A DNA stretch of 64,000 bases, from NCBI GenBank assembly GCA_963556495.2, contig OY747710.1, forward strand, positions 18,700,000 to 18,763,999, written 5' to 3'. Positions within the stretch are counted from its first letter, which is position 1; each line of letters starts with the position of its first letter. The stretch is from Valencia hispanica. Lineage: Eukaryota > Chordata > Actinopteri > Cyprinodontiformes > Valenciidae. The notes below the pieces were generated by a model. The model worked only from the letters and a program-made list of their open reading frames with translations, was not told the DNA's origin and did no database searches. Shown piece after piece: positions 24,395-35,210 of this stretch. Both the position numbers and the translations under genes were made by a program.

Positions 24395-24650
24395 GTGGAG
24401 CGCCAAGGCCAAAGCCACTGCTGAGCAAAAGAGTCTCAATTCACAGCTGACAAAACAACAACTCGATGATCTCTTTTGAAAAACACAGCGGTCAACCGAT
24501 GAGACAAAAAGTGGGACTTTTAAGAAAGTCTGCCTCCCGTTACATCTGGCATTAAAACGTCCTCACACCAACAGTCAAACACAACAGATGTGGTGTGAAG
24601 ATCTGGGGCTGCTTTGCTTCTTCAGGAAATGCATGAGTTGCGGTAATTCA
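24395..24650 (+). pseudogene. Old Tc1-like element, right part (outer layer)
   Basis: Directly after the second GTGGAGCG the sequence resumes as decayed Tc1 transposase; near 24597-24628 it reads KIWGCFASSG-like residues, the block that follows the first catalytic site in this family. It is the continuation of the fragment at 22200-22604. Confidence 0.55.
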
Positions 24651-25778
24651 TTAAACCATGAATTTTGATTTTTACCAACAACAAAAAAATCCAGAAGCCA
24701 CAAATTTGTGACCTTAAGCTTAAACACATTTAGGTTATCATTCAGTAAGCAAAACAAACTGAAGACCTTGCAGTCGCCAAGTCAAATGCCTTGTCCAAAC
24801 GTAGCCGGGTATCTCACAAAACAATATGTTTTCTACAGTTTGACCCGTCATCCACATGAAAACCCAGATTTACGGCACCAAAAACAATTCTTCCAAAAAA
24901 CTCCGGCCAAAGTGAAGATTTGAGTTTTCTCCATTTTAGGCGTTCGCTTGTGGACAGAAATAACCAGAGTTTTCGGCTTCACAACGTCACTTTCCGTGAC
25001 AAAAATGCTCCAACATCAGTTGTGCGACCTGTGTTTACACTCAGAAACAGCATGTATGCCCTCAGAGCTGTGCTAGAATCATCGATTGTCCAAGCGCTCC
25101 TTGATTCCTTGTTTTAACCAGCTTATTTACTGCTTTATGTAGAAGTTAGAAAGTTACTTTGAGTGGATAAGATTTGGGGGAACTACTGCCCCCTACAGGT
25201 TTGGCATTTCTATAAATATGCTTAACAACGCACTTATGCGGTTAGGTATGGACCGAGTCTGTTTTTTGTTTTTTTTAACAAGGTGGTGCAATGAGAATAT
25301 TTGTTTTTTTTATTATATATTTTTAATATTTATTTTAAAAATCTGGCTACGTGTGTACATGGCCAAAGTCTTCATTCAAATCCCACTGAAGTGCCGTCGT
25401 GTGACCTTAAACAGGGCCTTAGTGGTTCAAAAGCTCTGTGGCTGAAATATAATAATTCTGCTGTAAGAGTCAGCAGAAATTCCTCCACAGCAATATAAAA
25501 GACTCAATGCCAGTTATTACAAATGCTTGATGGCTGTCGCTGCTGCCAAGTTATTAGGTTTAAGGAGCAATTACTTTTTCGCAGAGTCGTGTTGGGTTGG
25601 AGAGCTTTTTTATGTAAAAATGAAATCATGGTTTCCAAACTGAGGTTATCTTTGGCTAAAATAAAAAAAATTTTGATGATCTGATCCATGTTGATGCATC
25701 AACTGAGCCAAAACACAAGGAACCTTTAACGGCCCAAATACTTTAATACAGTCCAGGAGAATCAGACAGATGGATCCA
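24651..25778. other. Intronic sequence, no feature seen
   Basis: No supported feature other than AT-rich runs. Confidence 0.4.
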
Positions 25779-25985
25779 ACGTTTAGACAATAGGACAGGG
25801 AATGAAGTCTGAAAATTTGGAAACTGGACATTTTGCACACTTTCCCACACTGTGTGGGAACCGTGGTTAGAAGACGTTCAAATTTAAGCTAACAAAAGTA
25901 ATCCGGTCAGTAATCAGGAGTTGCAACCTTTCTCTGCCACACTGTGATTTGCTCCCTGCATGCTTCCACCTGAATGAGCACAATG
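25779..25985. repeat. Dispersed intronic repeat, copy 1
   Basis: From TTTAGACAATAGGACAGGGA to CATGCTTCCACC this stretch aligns by eye with 31150-31320. Shared phrases in the same order include AGACAATAGGAC, GGTCAGT.ATCAG and CTGCATGCTTCCACCT. The class is unknown. Confidence 0.6.
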
Positions 25986-26253
25986 AGCTACAACTAAACG
26001 CCTGATTAAACCTGAGGCACAACAAAAGAAAGACATTCTGCTTTGCTTATATTCCCTACTGTGGAGACTCAGATTGAAATTGCCCTCCAAGTATCTCTGA
26101 AACGTACTTCTTAATATTCTCCTTCTCAGATTGCTCTATAGGTTTGAATGCAAATACTGGTGTTCTTCCAGGAGGCCAATATATGTACAGTGAGGAACAT
26201 AAGTATTTGAACACCCTGCAATTTTGCAAGTCCTCCCAATTAGAAATTATGGA

Positions 26254-26893
26254 TCTCCGATCTCCTTCATGTCTGCATCGATTCCTGGGGGACGGATTGA
26301 TGTCTTCTCACACCAACTATCGAACACTCTTATGGAGAAACCTTATATGCACCAGCATGCTAACACACACACATAGATGTGGGGTCTCTGGTGTTTAAGG
26401 ATATATTCTTGGGCTGAGGTTATCATTACTAGAGCTTGATTAATTGGTACCATGAGTTTTTCTGTGACATTGTTGTTGTATTTTTATATCTATTTTTGTG
26501 TGATGTGGTTGCGTAATTCTTAGTTCACAATGTTTGGTTGGTTTTGTCGATGTTCCTTTTTCGTGTTTTGTTTTCCCCCTCTCTCTGCCGTCCTGTGGGT
26601 ATGGAGGCAGACTTCAATGTTTTCCTGTGTTTTCTTTGTTCCCCTTCCTCTCTTGTATTTTCAACTCACCCTCTCTCATGACATTTTGTTTCCTACCTCT
26701 CTTCTTCATCTTCCTTCTTTCTTCTCCTTAATTTTCCGTCTCCAATCATAATAAAGATTTTTCAGACATAAATCAAGTGGAGTACTATAGCAAAAGCTGT
26801 ACTGCTCCGCTTGTGAAAGTAAATCTGTTGGGCTTCTACACCAATTCTGAGCTCCACACTGCCAAACAGGACACGTTAAAAAAAAAAAAAAAA
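26254..26893 (+). mobile_element. Retroposed insertion with poly(A) tail inside a Tc1 repeat
   Basis: The insert is flanked by a perfect 12-bp duplication AGAAATTATGGA (26242-26253 and 26894-26905) and ends in a pure A run, the marks of LINE-mediated retroposition. It has an AATAAAG signal at about 26749, over 120 bases before the tail. It has no clear coding region; it is either the 3' end of an L1-like LINE or a retroposed transcript. Confidence 0.82.
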
Positions 26894-27173
26894 AGAAATT
26901 ATGGAGGGGTCCGAAATTCAAATTGTAAGTGCATTTCCACTGTAAGAGACAGCTTTTTTTATTGAGGAAATCACATTGTCTGATTTTTAAATAATTTATT
27001 TGTATTTTATTATTGCACGTAAGTATTTGAACACCTGGCAATCAGCAAGACCTGTTACTCTGCCTTTAAAAAGTCCACCTCTACTCCACTTATTAAGCTA
27101 AATTAGTAGCACCTGTCTGAGCTTGTTAAAGACATCTGTCCACCCCACAGTCAGTCAGACTCAAACTACTACC

Positions 27174-28151
27174 ATGGGCAAGACCAAATAGCTGTCAAAA
27201 GACACCAGAGACAAAATTGTAGACCTCCACAAGGCTGGATAAGGGCTATGGGACAATTACCAAGCAGCTTGGTGAAAATAGATCAACTGTTGGAGCAATT
27301 GTTAGAGAATGGAAGAGGATAAAGATGACTGTCAGTCTCCCTCAGACTGGGGCTCCATATAAGATCTCACCTCGTGGGTATCACTGATGATAAGAAAGGT
27401 GAGGAATCAGCCCAGAACTACACGGGAGGAGCTGATCAATGTCATGAAGAGAGCTGGGACCACAGGTTCAAAGGTTACTGTCGGAAGAACACTACACCAA
27501 GGTTTAAAATCATGCATTGCACGGAAGGTTCCCCTGCTCAAGTCATCACAGGTCCAGGCCCGTCTGAAGTGTGCCAGAGACCATCTGGATGATCCAGAGG
27601 AGGCATGGGAGAAAGTCATGTGGTCAGATTGAAACAAAAAAGAACTTTTTGGTCTAAACTTCACTCGCCGTGTTTCGAGGAAAAAGAAGGAGGAATTGCA
27701 TCCCAAGAACACCATCCCTACAGTGAAGCATGGGGGTGGAAGCATCATGCTTTGGGGTGCTTTTCTGTGAAGGGGACAGGACGACTGCACTGTATTAAGG
27801 AGAGGATGAATGGGACCATGTGTTGTGAGATTTTGAACAGCAACCTCCTTCCCTCAGTCAGAGCATTGAAGATGGGTCACGGCTGGGGCTTCGCATAGCG
27901 CAGTGGTTAAGGATTTCAAGGTTCTGGAGTGGCCTAGCCAGTCTCCGTACCTAAATCCAATAGAAAATGTTTGGAGGGAGCTGAAACTCCATGCTGCTCA
28001 GCGACAGCCCAGAAACCTGACAGATCTAGAGAAGATCTGTGTGGAGGAGTGGGCCAAAATCCCTGTCGTAGTGTGTACAAACCTGGTCAAGAACTACAGG
28101 AAACGTTTGACTTCTGTAATTGCAAACAAAGGCTTATGTACCAAATATTAA
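27174..28151 (+). pseudogene. Tc1-like transposase, multiply broken
   Basis: The start MGKTK is followed at once by an in-frame TAG, then a recognisable [16 protein letters not shown] helix-turn-helix. Pieces [20 protein letters not shown] and [20 protein letters not shown] follow in different frames; the family's usual SPDLNPIE has Tyr for Asp. The second catalytic block (HDNDPKHT) is replaced near 27885-27910 by unrelated sequence, consistent with a small deletion. It is non-functional. Confidence 0.85.
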
Positions 28152-28371
28152 CACATATTTTCTCAGGTGGTCAAATACTTATGTCCAGCAATAAAATACA
28201 AATAAATTATTTAAAAAAAATCAGACAATGTGATTTCCTGAATATTTTTGTAAATGCTTTCTCTGACTATGGAAATGCACCTAAATTGTGAATTTTAGAC
28301 CCCTCCATAATTTCTAAGCGCGAGAACTTGAAAAATGGCAGGGTGTTCAAATACTTATGTTCCTCACTGTA

Positions 28372-28793
28372 TCTGATAAACACATCCTCTACCTGTGCAT
28401 ATCCTCAGCCTGGAGCAATCCTGACAGATGCATCATAAAGCAAAGCCACAAAGACTAAATCATTTCCTATGACTCTGTATGCTGAGACGGGTTTGGGTCT
28501 ATGGTTGATGTCTTGCTCTGTCGTCTCTGCATCAGAGAGAAGGAAAGGATCCCAGAATAGTACCAGGCGCAGAGGGGAGCTGACAGGCTCTAAGTCAGTC
28601 CTGTCATAAATCACAGGTACACAGGGAAAGAGGAATCACCCTCAGGACACAAAACTGCATAAAATGTCTGCGGTGTGGAATGGTCACAACCACCGTTTGT
28701 GTGTAATCATCTCATATAAGCAGGACAATATCTACCTCTAAAAGACAAATCTGGCTTTTTATGCAAGCACACAAGCGCCACAACTCCCCTCAC
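28372..28793 (-). other. Intronic sequence, weak open frame only
   Basis: A 69-codon minus-strand frame (28405-28614) has fairly balanced codon use but no domain and no clear splice sites. Confidence 0.3.
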
Positions 28794-29081
28794 CTCGAAG
28801 GGCCTCTCATCAGTATGTGTCCTCATGTGAACGCTGAAGGTGGAATTGTAGGCAAACTCCTTGAGGCAAATTTCGCAGCGGAAGCGCGGCCGGTGTTTGG
28901 ATTTGGAGAGAGTTCCTTGGAAATGGGCCAGCACGTGCTCCTCCAGGGTGCTGTTGGAGGTAAATCTGCGGCGGCAGGGCCTCACGGGGCACTTGAGCGG
29001 CGTCTGGCCCGTGTGGGATAAACGATGGAGATCCAGGCCCTCCTGGGTCATGCAGCGGTGGCCGCAGAGGTCACACTCGAT
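28794..29081 (-). CDS. C2H2 zinc finger protein, coding exon 8
   Basis: This exon encodes residues 679-774, exactly 96 codons, phase 0 on both sides. The acceptor is ATCCACCCACAG at 29082 and the donor is GAG/GTGAGG at 28793. It carries finger 13 (681-701), finger 14 (709-731, with four residues between its cysteines), a short basic linker, and finger 15 (747-767), ending in the linker TDERPFE. The next exon begins directly with the first Cys of finger 16, giving a standard seven-residue linker across the intron. Confidence 0.87.
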
Positions 29082-29208
29082 CTGTGGGTGGATAAAAGAC
29101 AGAATGAGGACAGGATATAGATGGGATGGAGACAAAATAGCAGCGTGTGGTCAAACTGCGGGAGAAGTGCATTACAGCTCAAACACAACAGATCATTGTG
29201 CTGGCACT

Positions 29209-29838
29209 CCTGGTAGGGGATGTATAAGTAAGGGATAATGCCCGACGAGGTGTCCATTATGAGAAATTAATGTACGACGTGGAGGCGTGAACCGTCCGAC
29301 GCGATGCTTCCGCGAAGTCCATTAATTTCTGATAATGGACACCTCGACGGGCATTATCCCGCTTATACCATGGTCACTTACGAAAGAAAGAAGTATTTAA
29401 TCAATTAATAAAACTTTAATGTTTTTTAGAGTTAAAATCGTGAGGTTTTTTATTTGTACAAGTCGAGCGCACTACTTAATATCTCCCGTATACAGGCGTT
29501 GTCAAGCAACGTGGCCACAGCAGCCCGACCGCAGCAGTTGACCAGTGATGGGAAGTGAGATTGTGGCTTTACCTTACGTTACGTGATACAAAGTATAATT
29601 TCAGAAGGCTATAAGAAGGCACTCATGTTTTGTCTGTCTTGCTGTTGCGATGAGTCAACTGTGAAATAACGGTGAGTCTCCGTTGCCATGGTTAACGTCT
29701 AGCATTTGTGCCGGCGCAATGATTTAGAACTGTCATAAGGCAATTTGACGAGACGCCTTTCCTAGGTTTACATTATCACTTTTTAACCTACACCCTCCAG
29801 CCAATCAGAATCGAGTATTCACCCAGACCATGGTATAA
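29209..29838. mobile_element. Foldback DNA element with 50-bp palindromic arms
   Basis: Arms at about 29221-29272 and 29316-29368 are nearly perfect reverse complements (GGATAATGCCCG...GAGGTGTCCATTAT and its mirror), with a loop of about 45 bases that is itself GC-rich. A 12-bp inverted repeat TATACCATGGTC (29364-29375) recurs as GACCATGGTATA at 29826-29837, bounding a 474-bp unit that shares the right palindrome arm's end. No transposase is present. The combination suggests a MITE with complex subterminal hairpins; I do not recognise the superfamily. Confidence 0.65.
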
Positions 29839-29950
29839 AAAGCCTTAAAATGATATTTTATTGCAAAAGCATGATCTCAGATGGAAATTTCTGGAATAAT
29901 CAAACCTTTTCACATAAATACATTTAAACAGGAGAGGTGTTCTTGGTCAA
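29839..29950. other. Intronic sequence
   Basis: Short unique stretch between two repeats. Confidence 0.3.
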
Positions 29951-30215
29951 TTCTATTCAAAAATACTTAATTTATCCAAAAGGGAAATTAAATGTTGCCT
30001 ATCTCATATAATTCAAGTATCTTCAAGGAGTCGTCGTGGATGGTAATGCTGTGGACAGGAAGGATTTCCAGTAGCAGTCAGTCTTGCAGCAAATCTGGAA
30101 AAGCCTCTGACTAAAGGCCGTTGCTGTGTGACAGCCTCATGTCTATCACGACATGCCAACGGATCAATTTCTGTGCAGCGGAGACGAAATTTCACAGTAG
30201 CATCTCCTGGATGAC
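29951..30215 (-). mobile_element. Rex1/CR1- or L2-like LINE 3' end fragment
   Basis: Plus-strand TTCAAAAATACTTAATTTATCC...AGGGAAATTAAATG is the reverse complement of a LINE tail ending in AATTTCCCT...AAGTATTTTTGAAT. The next part matches the copy at 63.36-63.49 kb (GGACAGGAAGGATTTCC...). It is a truncated, decayed copy. Confidence 0.6.
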
Positions 30216-30540
30216 ATCAGTTGTTAGCAAGCACTGCTAATCCACCTCATTTGCTTTTGCCGCTTCTCTCAAAATCTCTGTTTGGCTATATTGTCAGAAA
30301 GCCGGGCAGACAGACGCTGGAGTCAGGGGTGTGATCCTCGCCCATTATGATCGGTGAAAGAAGTGGTTTGAACTTTCTTTTTCTGTCTCTGCTCTTTTGG
30401 TCCTGCTCTGCATCCACTAAGCCTCCTTCTTAACTCCTCTGGGATTTGGGGGGGTCATAGGTCAGGCATTATTTGAGCCTTTAAGATGCCAATTAGCTCC
30501 TCTCAGTTGTAAAATCAATCAAGAACAACTTTCCGAAAGT

Positions 30541-30765
30541 AAAAATGTAATGTCAAATTTATTTGTATAGCACATTTACAACACTAACTGCTGACCAAAG
30601 TGCTTCGTACGGTAGGGAAAACAGATTAAAAACAACAATAAACCAAAACCACAGAAAAATACAAAATATAAAACAGTATAACAAAATACTTAGTGTACTC
30701 TGAGTTAAAACCTAGCTCATAAAAATGGGTCTTTAAAGGCGTCTTAAATAATACTGAACATCTTT
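30541..30765 (-). mobile_element. L2-like LINE or SINE tail fragment
   Basis: The plus strand starts AATTTATTTGTATAGCACAT and continues AAAGTGCTTCGTACGG, the reverse of an abundant fish LINE/SINE 3' end that also occurs (other subfamily) at 61.26 and 61.85 kb. Confidence 0.55.
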
Positions 30766-30875
30766 TCACAATGATGTGATTTAGGACTATTCAGATAAAC
30801 ACTGATTTGATTTGACCGATAAAAAAGTATGTAGGTGCACATAAATAGAACTGAAACGTTCTATTTATAATGTAC

Positions 30876-30955
30876 TTCAGAGTTTAGAGGGCCACATAAA
30901 TGGCTATGGCGGGCCGGATTTGGCCCCCGGGGCTCGACTTTGACGCATGTGCACT
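30876..30955. repeat. hAT-type terminal fragment
   Basis: GGGCCGGATTTGGCCCCCGG followed by GACTTTGACGCATGTG is a common vertebrate hAT-family end. Only one end was seen. Confidence 0.4.
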
Positions 30956-31149
30956 ATAGAAAAGGCCCCATCTCCCCAAGAAAGAGCATTCTCTGTAAGG
31001 CAGTGAGAGCAAAAATCGTTCCATCTGCACTGCATCCAAAACCAGAGGGAATTGTCAAAAAAAAGTAAGGACTCAACCAAAAAAAATTATGAACAGAAGT
31101 TTATAAAAAAAGAACAAATCTGAACTGACGTTCCTATAGTTTTATACCA

Positions 31150-31325
31150 GATGTTTTAGACAATAGGACTGGGAATAAAGTCTGGAAATATAAAAGTTTT
31201 TTGAAATGACTGAAAAGGTTCAAATTTAAGATAACTAAAGAAATCCCGTCAGTCATCAGCAGCTGCACCATTTTCTGCCACGCCGTTTATTGCTCTCTGC
31301 ATGCTTCCACCTACCAGATGAACAG
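31150..31325. repeat. Dispersed intronic repeat, copy 2
   Basis: Partner of 25779-25985, with the same order of shared phrases and small indels. Confidence 0.6.
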
Positions 31326-31663
31326 GGACATCAGAGGGTCACAAGTCTCCTCATAGCAACCATTACATGCTGCAAATTGTTTGATTGGGGAGTGATGACA
31401 GGGGGGGAGGGGGGGGAGCTTTCTGTACTATCATAACAAACGATAATAATGGGACTTTAACTGATGAGTTTTGGCTCAGCTGAGACTAAGATTACACTTT
31501 TCAGCAACACTTCAGGTAGTTATGGCCTAAAACAAAGGATGTATAGGTGAAAAACAACTCATGAGTATTCTCTATCCTTTCCAGACAATAAACATTACAA
31601 GACAGGAATAAATATACGTGAAATGGCTTGAAGGAAAATCCTGAAAGAGGAATGTTTTCCGAC
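31326..31663. other. Intronic sequence with a G-rich run
   Basis: A strongly G-rich run at about 31399-31421 could form a G-quadruplex; nothing else is seen before the exon donor. Confidence 0.4.
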
Positions 31664-31812
31664 CTGTCCAGTGGAGCGTCCACGGCCTTGTCCACGTCCG
31701 CGTCCGGTATTCCTGTCCTCCTCTGTGGCAGGACAACGCTGCATGTGGATGTCCAGCACTGACTGGTTGATGAACTGCGACGAGCAGTGAGGGCAGGTCA
31801 CCGGCTGCTTGT
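31664..31812 (-). CDS. C2H2 zinc finger protein, coding exon 7 (C2HC finger and RG-rich tail)
   Basis: This exon encodes residues 629-678. The acceptor is TGTTACAG at 31813; the donor CAG/GTCGGA at 31663 is weaker than the others (T then C at +2 and +3) but keeps frame and phase (1 in, 0 out). It holds finger 12 (635-655), where the last ligand is Cys rather than His, then an arginine-glycine-rich stretch at about 666-676 made of repeated GRGRG-type units. Such RG repeats often bind RNA or are methylated; that role here is inference. The weak donor suggests the exon may be alternatively spliced. The next exon is also phase 0, so extension of the frame is limited by a stop in the intron. Confidence 0.78.
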
Positions 31813-33757
31813 CTGTAACAGAACGTCGTCAGGTTTTAGGATGTGTTTGAACAGCTGGTCAGCTGTTCCCCCTATAAATGTGTGGCTGTTAATACACTCT
31901 TATAATGGATCCATAATGAATGAAACAACAAGACGAGTGTTGAATCCAGATGTTGTGACTCTCTGTTCTGTCTCTGTGGGCGCCGTGGTGACTGATCCAC
32001 GCTAAATATTAATTAAACACCAACATTACAAATCCCAGGTATAATTAGCGGTGCCTTCACATGTCTATCAGGTACTTTTTAAACAATCCTGAAAAAGGTA
32101 GATATTGGTAGAGCTACAAACGGTCGTCACGAATCTCTTTCTCTCGCATACATTTAAACAAATGCTCCTCTACATCACCACAACCTGAATGTAACCATCA
32201 TATAGAAACATAAAGACAGAAGGTTTCCTTTGATCAAAGGATATGGATTTTGTAACCGTTATTGACACTTATGGCAATTTGTGTTTTCTTTGAAATAAAA
32301 ATTACCCTGATGGAAATCCCATGACCTCTTAAAACAGATCTGTGCACATTTCTGTGTCACAAATGCTGCAAAAAGTAAAAATAGAGGGGCATCAGTTTAG
32401 GTGTTATAATTCCAATAGAAAATATCTGCCTGCAGGACATCATAACGACAATGGCTTGCAGAGTTCTGTCTAAATGCTCTAAAAATACTACAATAAATGT
32501 ATGATTTCAAAGTGCGAGAGTTTTTTAGCTTTACAAAAGGTTAAGATGAACGGAAGGAAATTATATCTGTTTTGATTTCATTTGTTAAAATATTCATGAC
32601 CTTTGAGCTTTCTTCTAAAAAGGAAGATCCTGGTTAAAAAAAACATGAAATGACTCTTTAACAAACTTGAAGATGTATAAAACCTTTTTCATAATATACT
32701 TTCACATCCACGGCTAAGAAGGTTTGGACATGTCTTGGTTTTTGTAGGTGGTTTAAGCAAAGTTTTAAACTCCAAGAAGGTTCATAAACATTCAATTTTT
32801 GCAGATTGTTTATTATCCTAATCTTTTATTTATTCCCAATCGTCAAACAATGCAGAGCATCAAACTAAGGAGCATTTTGTGAAAGTTTCCTGCATTTCTT
32901 CTTTGTCAGTTTAACAGTTGAGCTTATCGATTCCTCTCTATACAGCTGGTGTCCCAGATTCATTTTGGCAAAGAAAACCAAACTCTCAGTGGGTCACTCT
33001 AGAAAAGCTGGCAAGGAACTGCTTGCATTGATGGTTCATCGTTATGTCCAAAGGCCATCATGCCAATATCTTGCAATCTGCTAACCATCTGCGGTGTGTA
33101 TCCCATTAGCAAGATGCACTCTGCTCCCTGCTGGGACCTTCTAATTAAACCTTTAATAAGGACAATCTCAGCTTAAAGCCTTGGACTGATCAATAGATCA
33201 ATCTCTCCCATCATCTTTCTCGGAGGAGATGCATCCCCTCTGACCTCTGCTGGACGCTGACTCCTCGGGCTTAACTAATGAGGTTGCATTGCCAACACCC
33301 CTCTGATTAAGATGAAGTGTCAACATGTTGACTCAGTTCATTTACCTCCGCCCAGTTTCTCCATTCCTCGTGGCACACAAATCAATTCAAAGTCCGTGAC
33401 CTAATGCATCAGAAGAACAATGCGCATAAAGCACGGCTGCATGTGTATAAATAAAAAAGATAGACCACCTACACAAGCCGACATGTTCATTTATCAAGTG
33501 CTTTGAATTAATCAATAGTAATTCAGTGTTTGCTGTACTGATAAGAACATCATCCCTGATTGATTTCCATTTCTGTGAGCCATGGGCTTTCATTTGGTTT
33601 CTTGTTATGCTCGTCACATTCTGTCAATTTCTTACTCCTGCTTGGAACTGCTAATCAAAGGCGAAAAACCCCAAGGTTGCACAGAGGTAGACATAAACAA
33701 AGATTGGATTTAAAAACTAAACGTTCAAACCGCCTCAATGTGTCCCGCTAAACTCAC
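31813..33757. other. Intron of about 1.9 kb, no repeat recognised
   Basis: No supported element. AT-rich and comparatively free of transposons beside the other introns. Confidence 0.4.
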
Positions 33758-33852
33758 CTTGATGTACGAGGGAGTGAAGGTCCAGGTCTTTCCTGCGTTT
33801 GAAGGGCTCTCCACAATCGGGGCAAGGGAATGGGTGGCTTGTATGGAGCAAT
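33758..33852 (-). CDS. C2H2 zinc finger protein, coding exon 6
   Basis: This 95-base exon completes codon 597 and encodes residues 598-628, ending in phase 1. The acceptor is CCGAACAG at 33853 and the donor is CAAG/GTGAGT at 33757. Its first residues, LLH, finish finger 10 so that the spacing becomes Cys-X2-Cys-X12-His-X3-His, which strongly supports the join. Finger 11 follows (607-627, CPDC...H...H). Confidence 0.8.
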
Positions 33853-33948
33853 CTGTTCGGACAGGTTTATAATGAAAACTTGTCATTCCTCATGGGACAG
33901 AAAAGTTACATTTCAAATTAAGCAAAAGAAACAAGCAGGTCTAATACT

Positions 33949-34436
33949 AGGGATGCGGATCTATCTGCAATAACATCGGTATTGGCCGATGTTGGTCATT
34001 TATTAACATGTTGGTATAAATGAGTAAAACTGGGCTGATATTAGCAATGCCGATATTTATTTCCTATCTTGTCACTGTCTTTGTATGTGTTTCAGAAAGC
34101 ATAGGAGGCTGGTCATGTGGGGATTACTAGGTGATAGTGATGCAGGGCACTTTTAGGGGGGGTTTAACTGAAGCAGAGAAGCAACGTGAACGATGTGGTT
34201 TTTTTCTTTCACGCTGTCAAATGTAGAGATGCACGATTTTTAACATATCTGTATCGGCTCCAAAAGTAAAACTGGGCTGATATTAATAACCAATATTTAT
34301 TTCCATCCACAACGTTAGCAGTGTGATCGATTTTTCATGTTGTTGAAACGATAGGAACAATATATTAAATATTTATTATCGTTAAAAATTGGATATTGAT
34401 ACTGGCCAAAAATTTAATATTGATGCATCCTTAGTC
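33949..34436. mobile_element. Two adjoining hAT-like non-autonomous fragments
   Basis: TAGGGATGCGGATCTATCTG at 33951 and TAGAGATGCACGATTTTTAA at about 34223 are hAT-type ends. The second has a matching right end GATGCATCCTTA near 34422-34433. Both share the phrase AAAACTGGGCTGATATTA (34026 and 34268). Flanks GTCAAATG and GTCAATAC agree only in part, so the target duplication is decayed. Confidence 0.5.
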
Positions 34437-35210
34437 AATACACATTTTCTATGCCAAAATTGTAGATGTTCCAGGATTTATGAGTCTATATTTAAAAACA
34501 GAAAAAAAGCTCACAAATGTAGGTCCGCCTTTAAACATAGAACCTTGGGAAAAAAAGACTATGGAAGAGGGACGGACAATTGCTCGGATGTCTAAATGGA
34601 TGATGGAAGTGAGGACAGAAAGAGGGATGGACAATTTTTGTACCATTTACGAATCGTTAATTAAAATTTTTTCCCTCATCATAAGCATTTTTTATTATTG
34701 ATACAACAGTAAACTTTACTTGATGAAAATCTAAGTGCATTGTTGGTATTGTAACTTTCACTATTTCTTCTACTACTGCTGCTTACAGGCAAGCAGAGCT
34801 ATATATCAATATCTTTAAAAACATGACTAAATGCAGTTATTGGAAAAATCCACAATTTACTATCACTGGAGTCCTGAAGTACTTAGTTTAATAATCAGTA
34901 AATTGTGCTTTGTTTTTAAGCTGCGTGTGTTTTTGGGGGCTGTCATTGCAGTGCCAAGCAACACAGCCTACAATCTGCTGCCGAACACAGGAGTGTAACA
35001 TTCCTTTAAATAATAACATTATCTCAAAAGAAAGGCAATACAACAAAATATTGCAATCAACTTCAATATCTCTCATCCCTAACAGACGGATAGAAGGATG
35101 AAAAGAGAATGGATGAAAAAAAGGAAACATAAATGGATGGAATGTATTTAGATAATGGGAAACTGAATAAAGTCTAAAAAATGACAAATATTCTTTCCTG
35201 ATTTGTTGTC
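34437..35210. other. Intronic sequence, no feature seen
   Basis: No supported coding or mobile feature. Confidence 0.35.

Larger units (their letters stand above)
26188..28369 (+). mobile_element. Tc1-like transposon carrying a 640-bp retroposed insert
   Basis: Ends are long, nearly perfect inverted repeats: CAGTGAGGAACATAAGTATT on the left and AATACTTATGTTCCTCACTG on the right, both followed by TA. The total length of 2182 bp is about 640 bp longer than expected for this family, because of a poly(A)-tailed insertion just inside the left repeat (26254-26893). Confidence 0.9.

Noticed and set aside
27890..27912. A-box-like word TAGCGCAGTGGTTA, suggesting a tRNA or SINE
   Set aside because: No B box follows and no cloverleaf can be drawn; it lies in a deleted region of a transposase.
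28405..28614. 69-codon minus-strand frame with protein-like composition in the last intron
   Set aside because: No recognisable domain, no good flanking splice sites, and including it would break the exon phase pattern.
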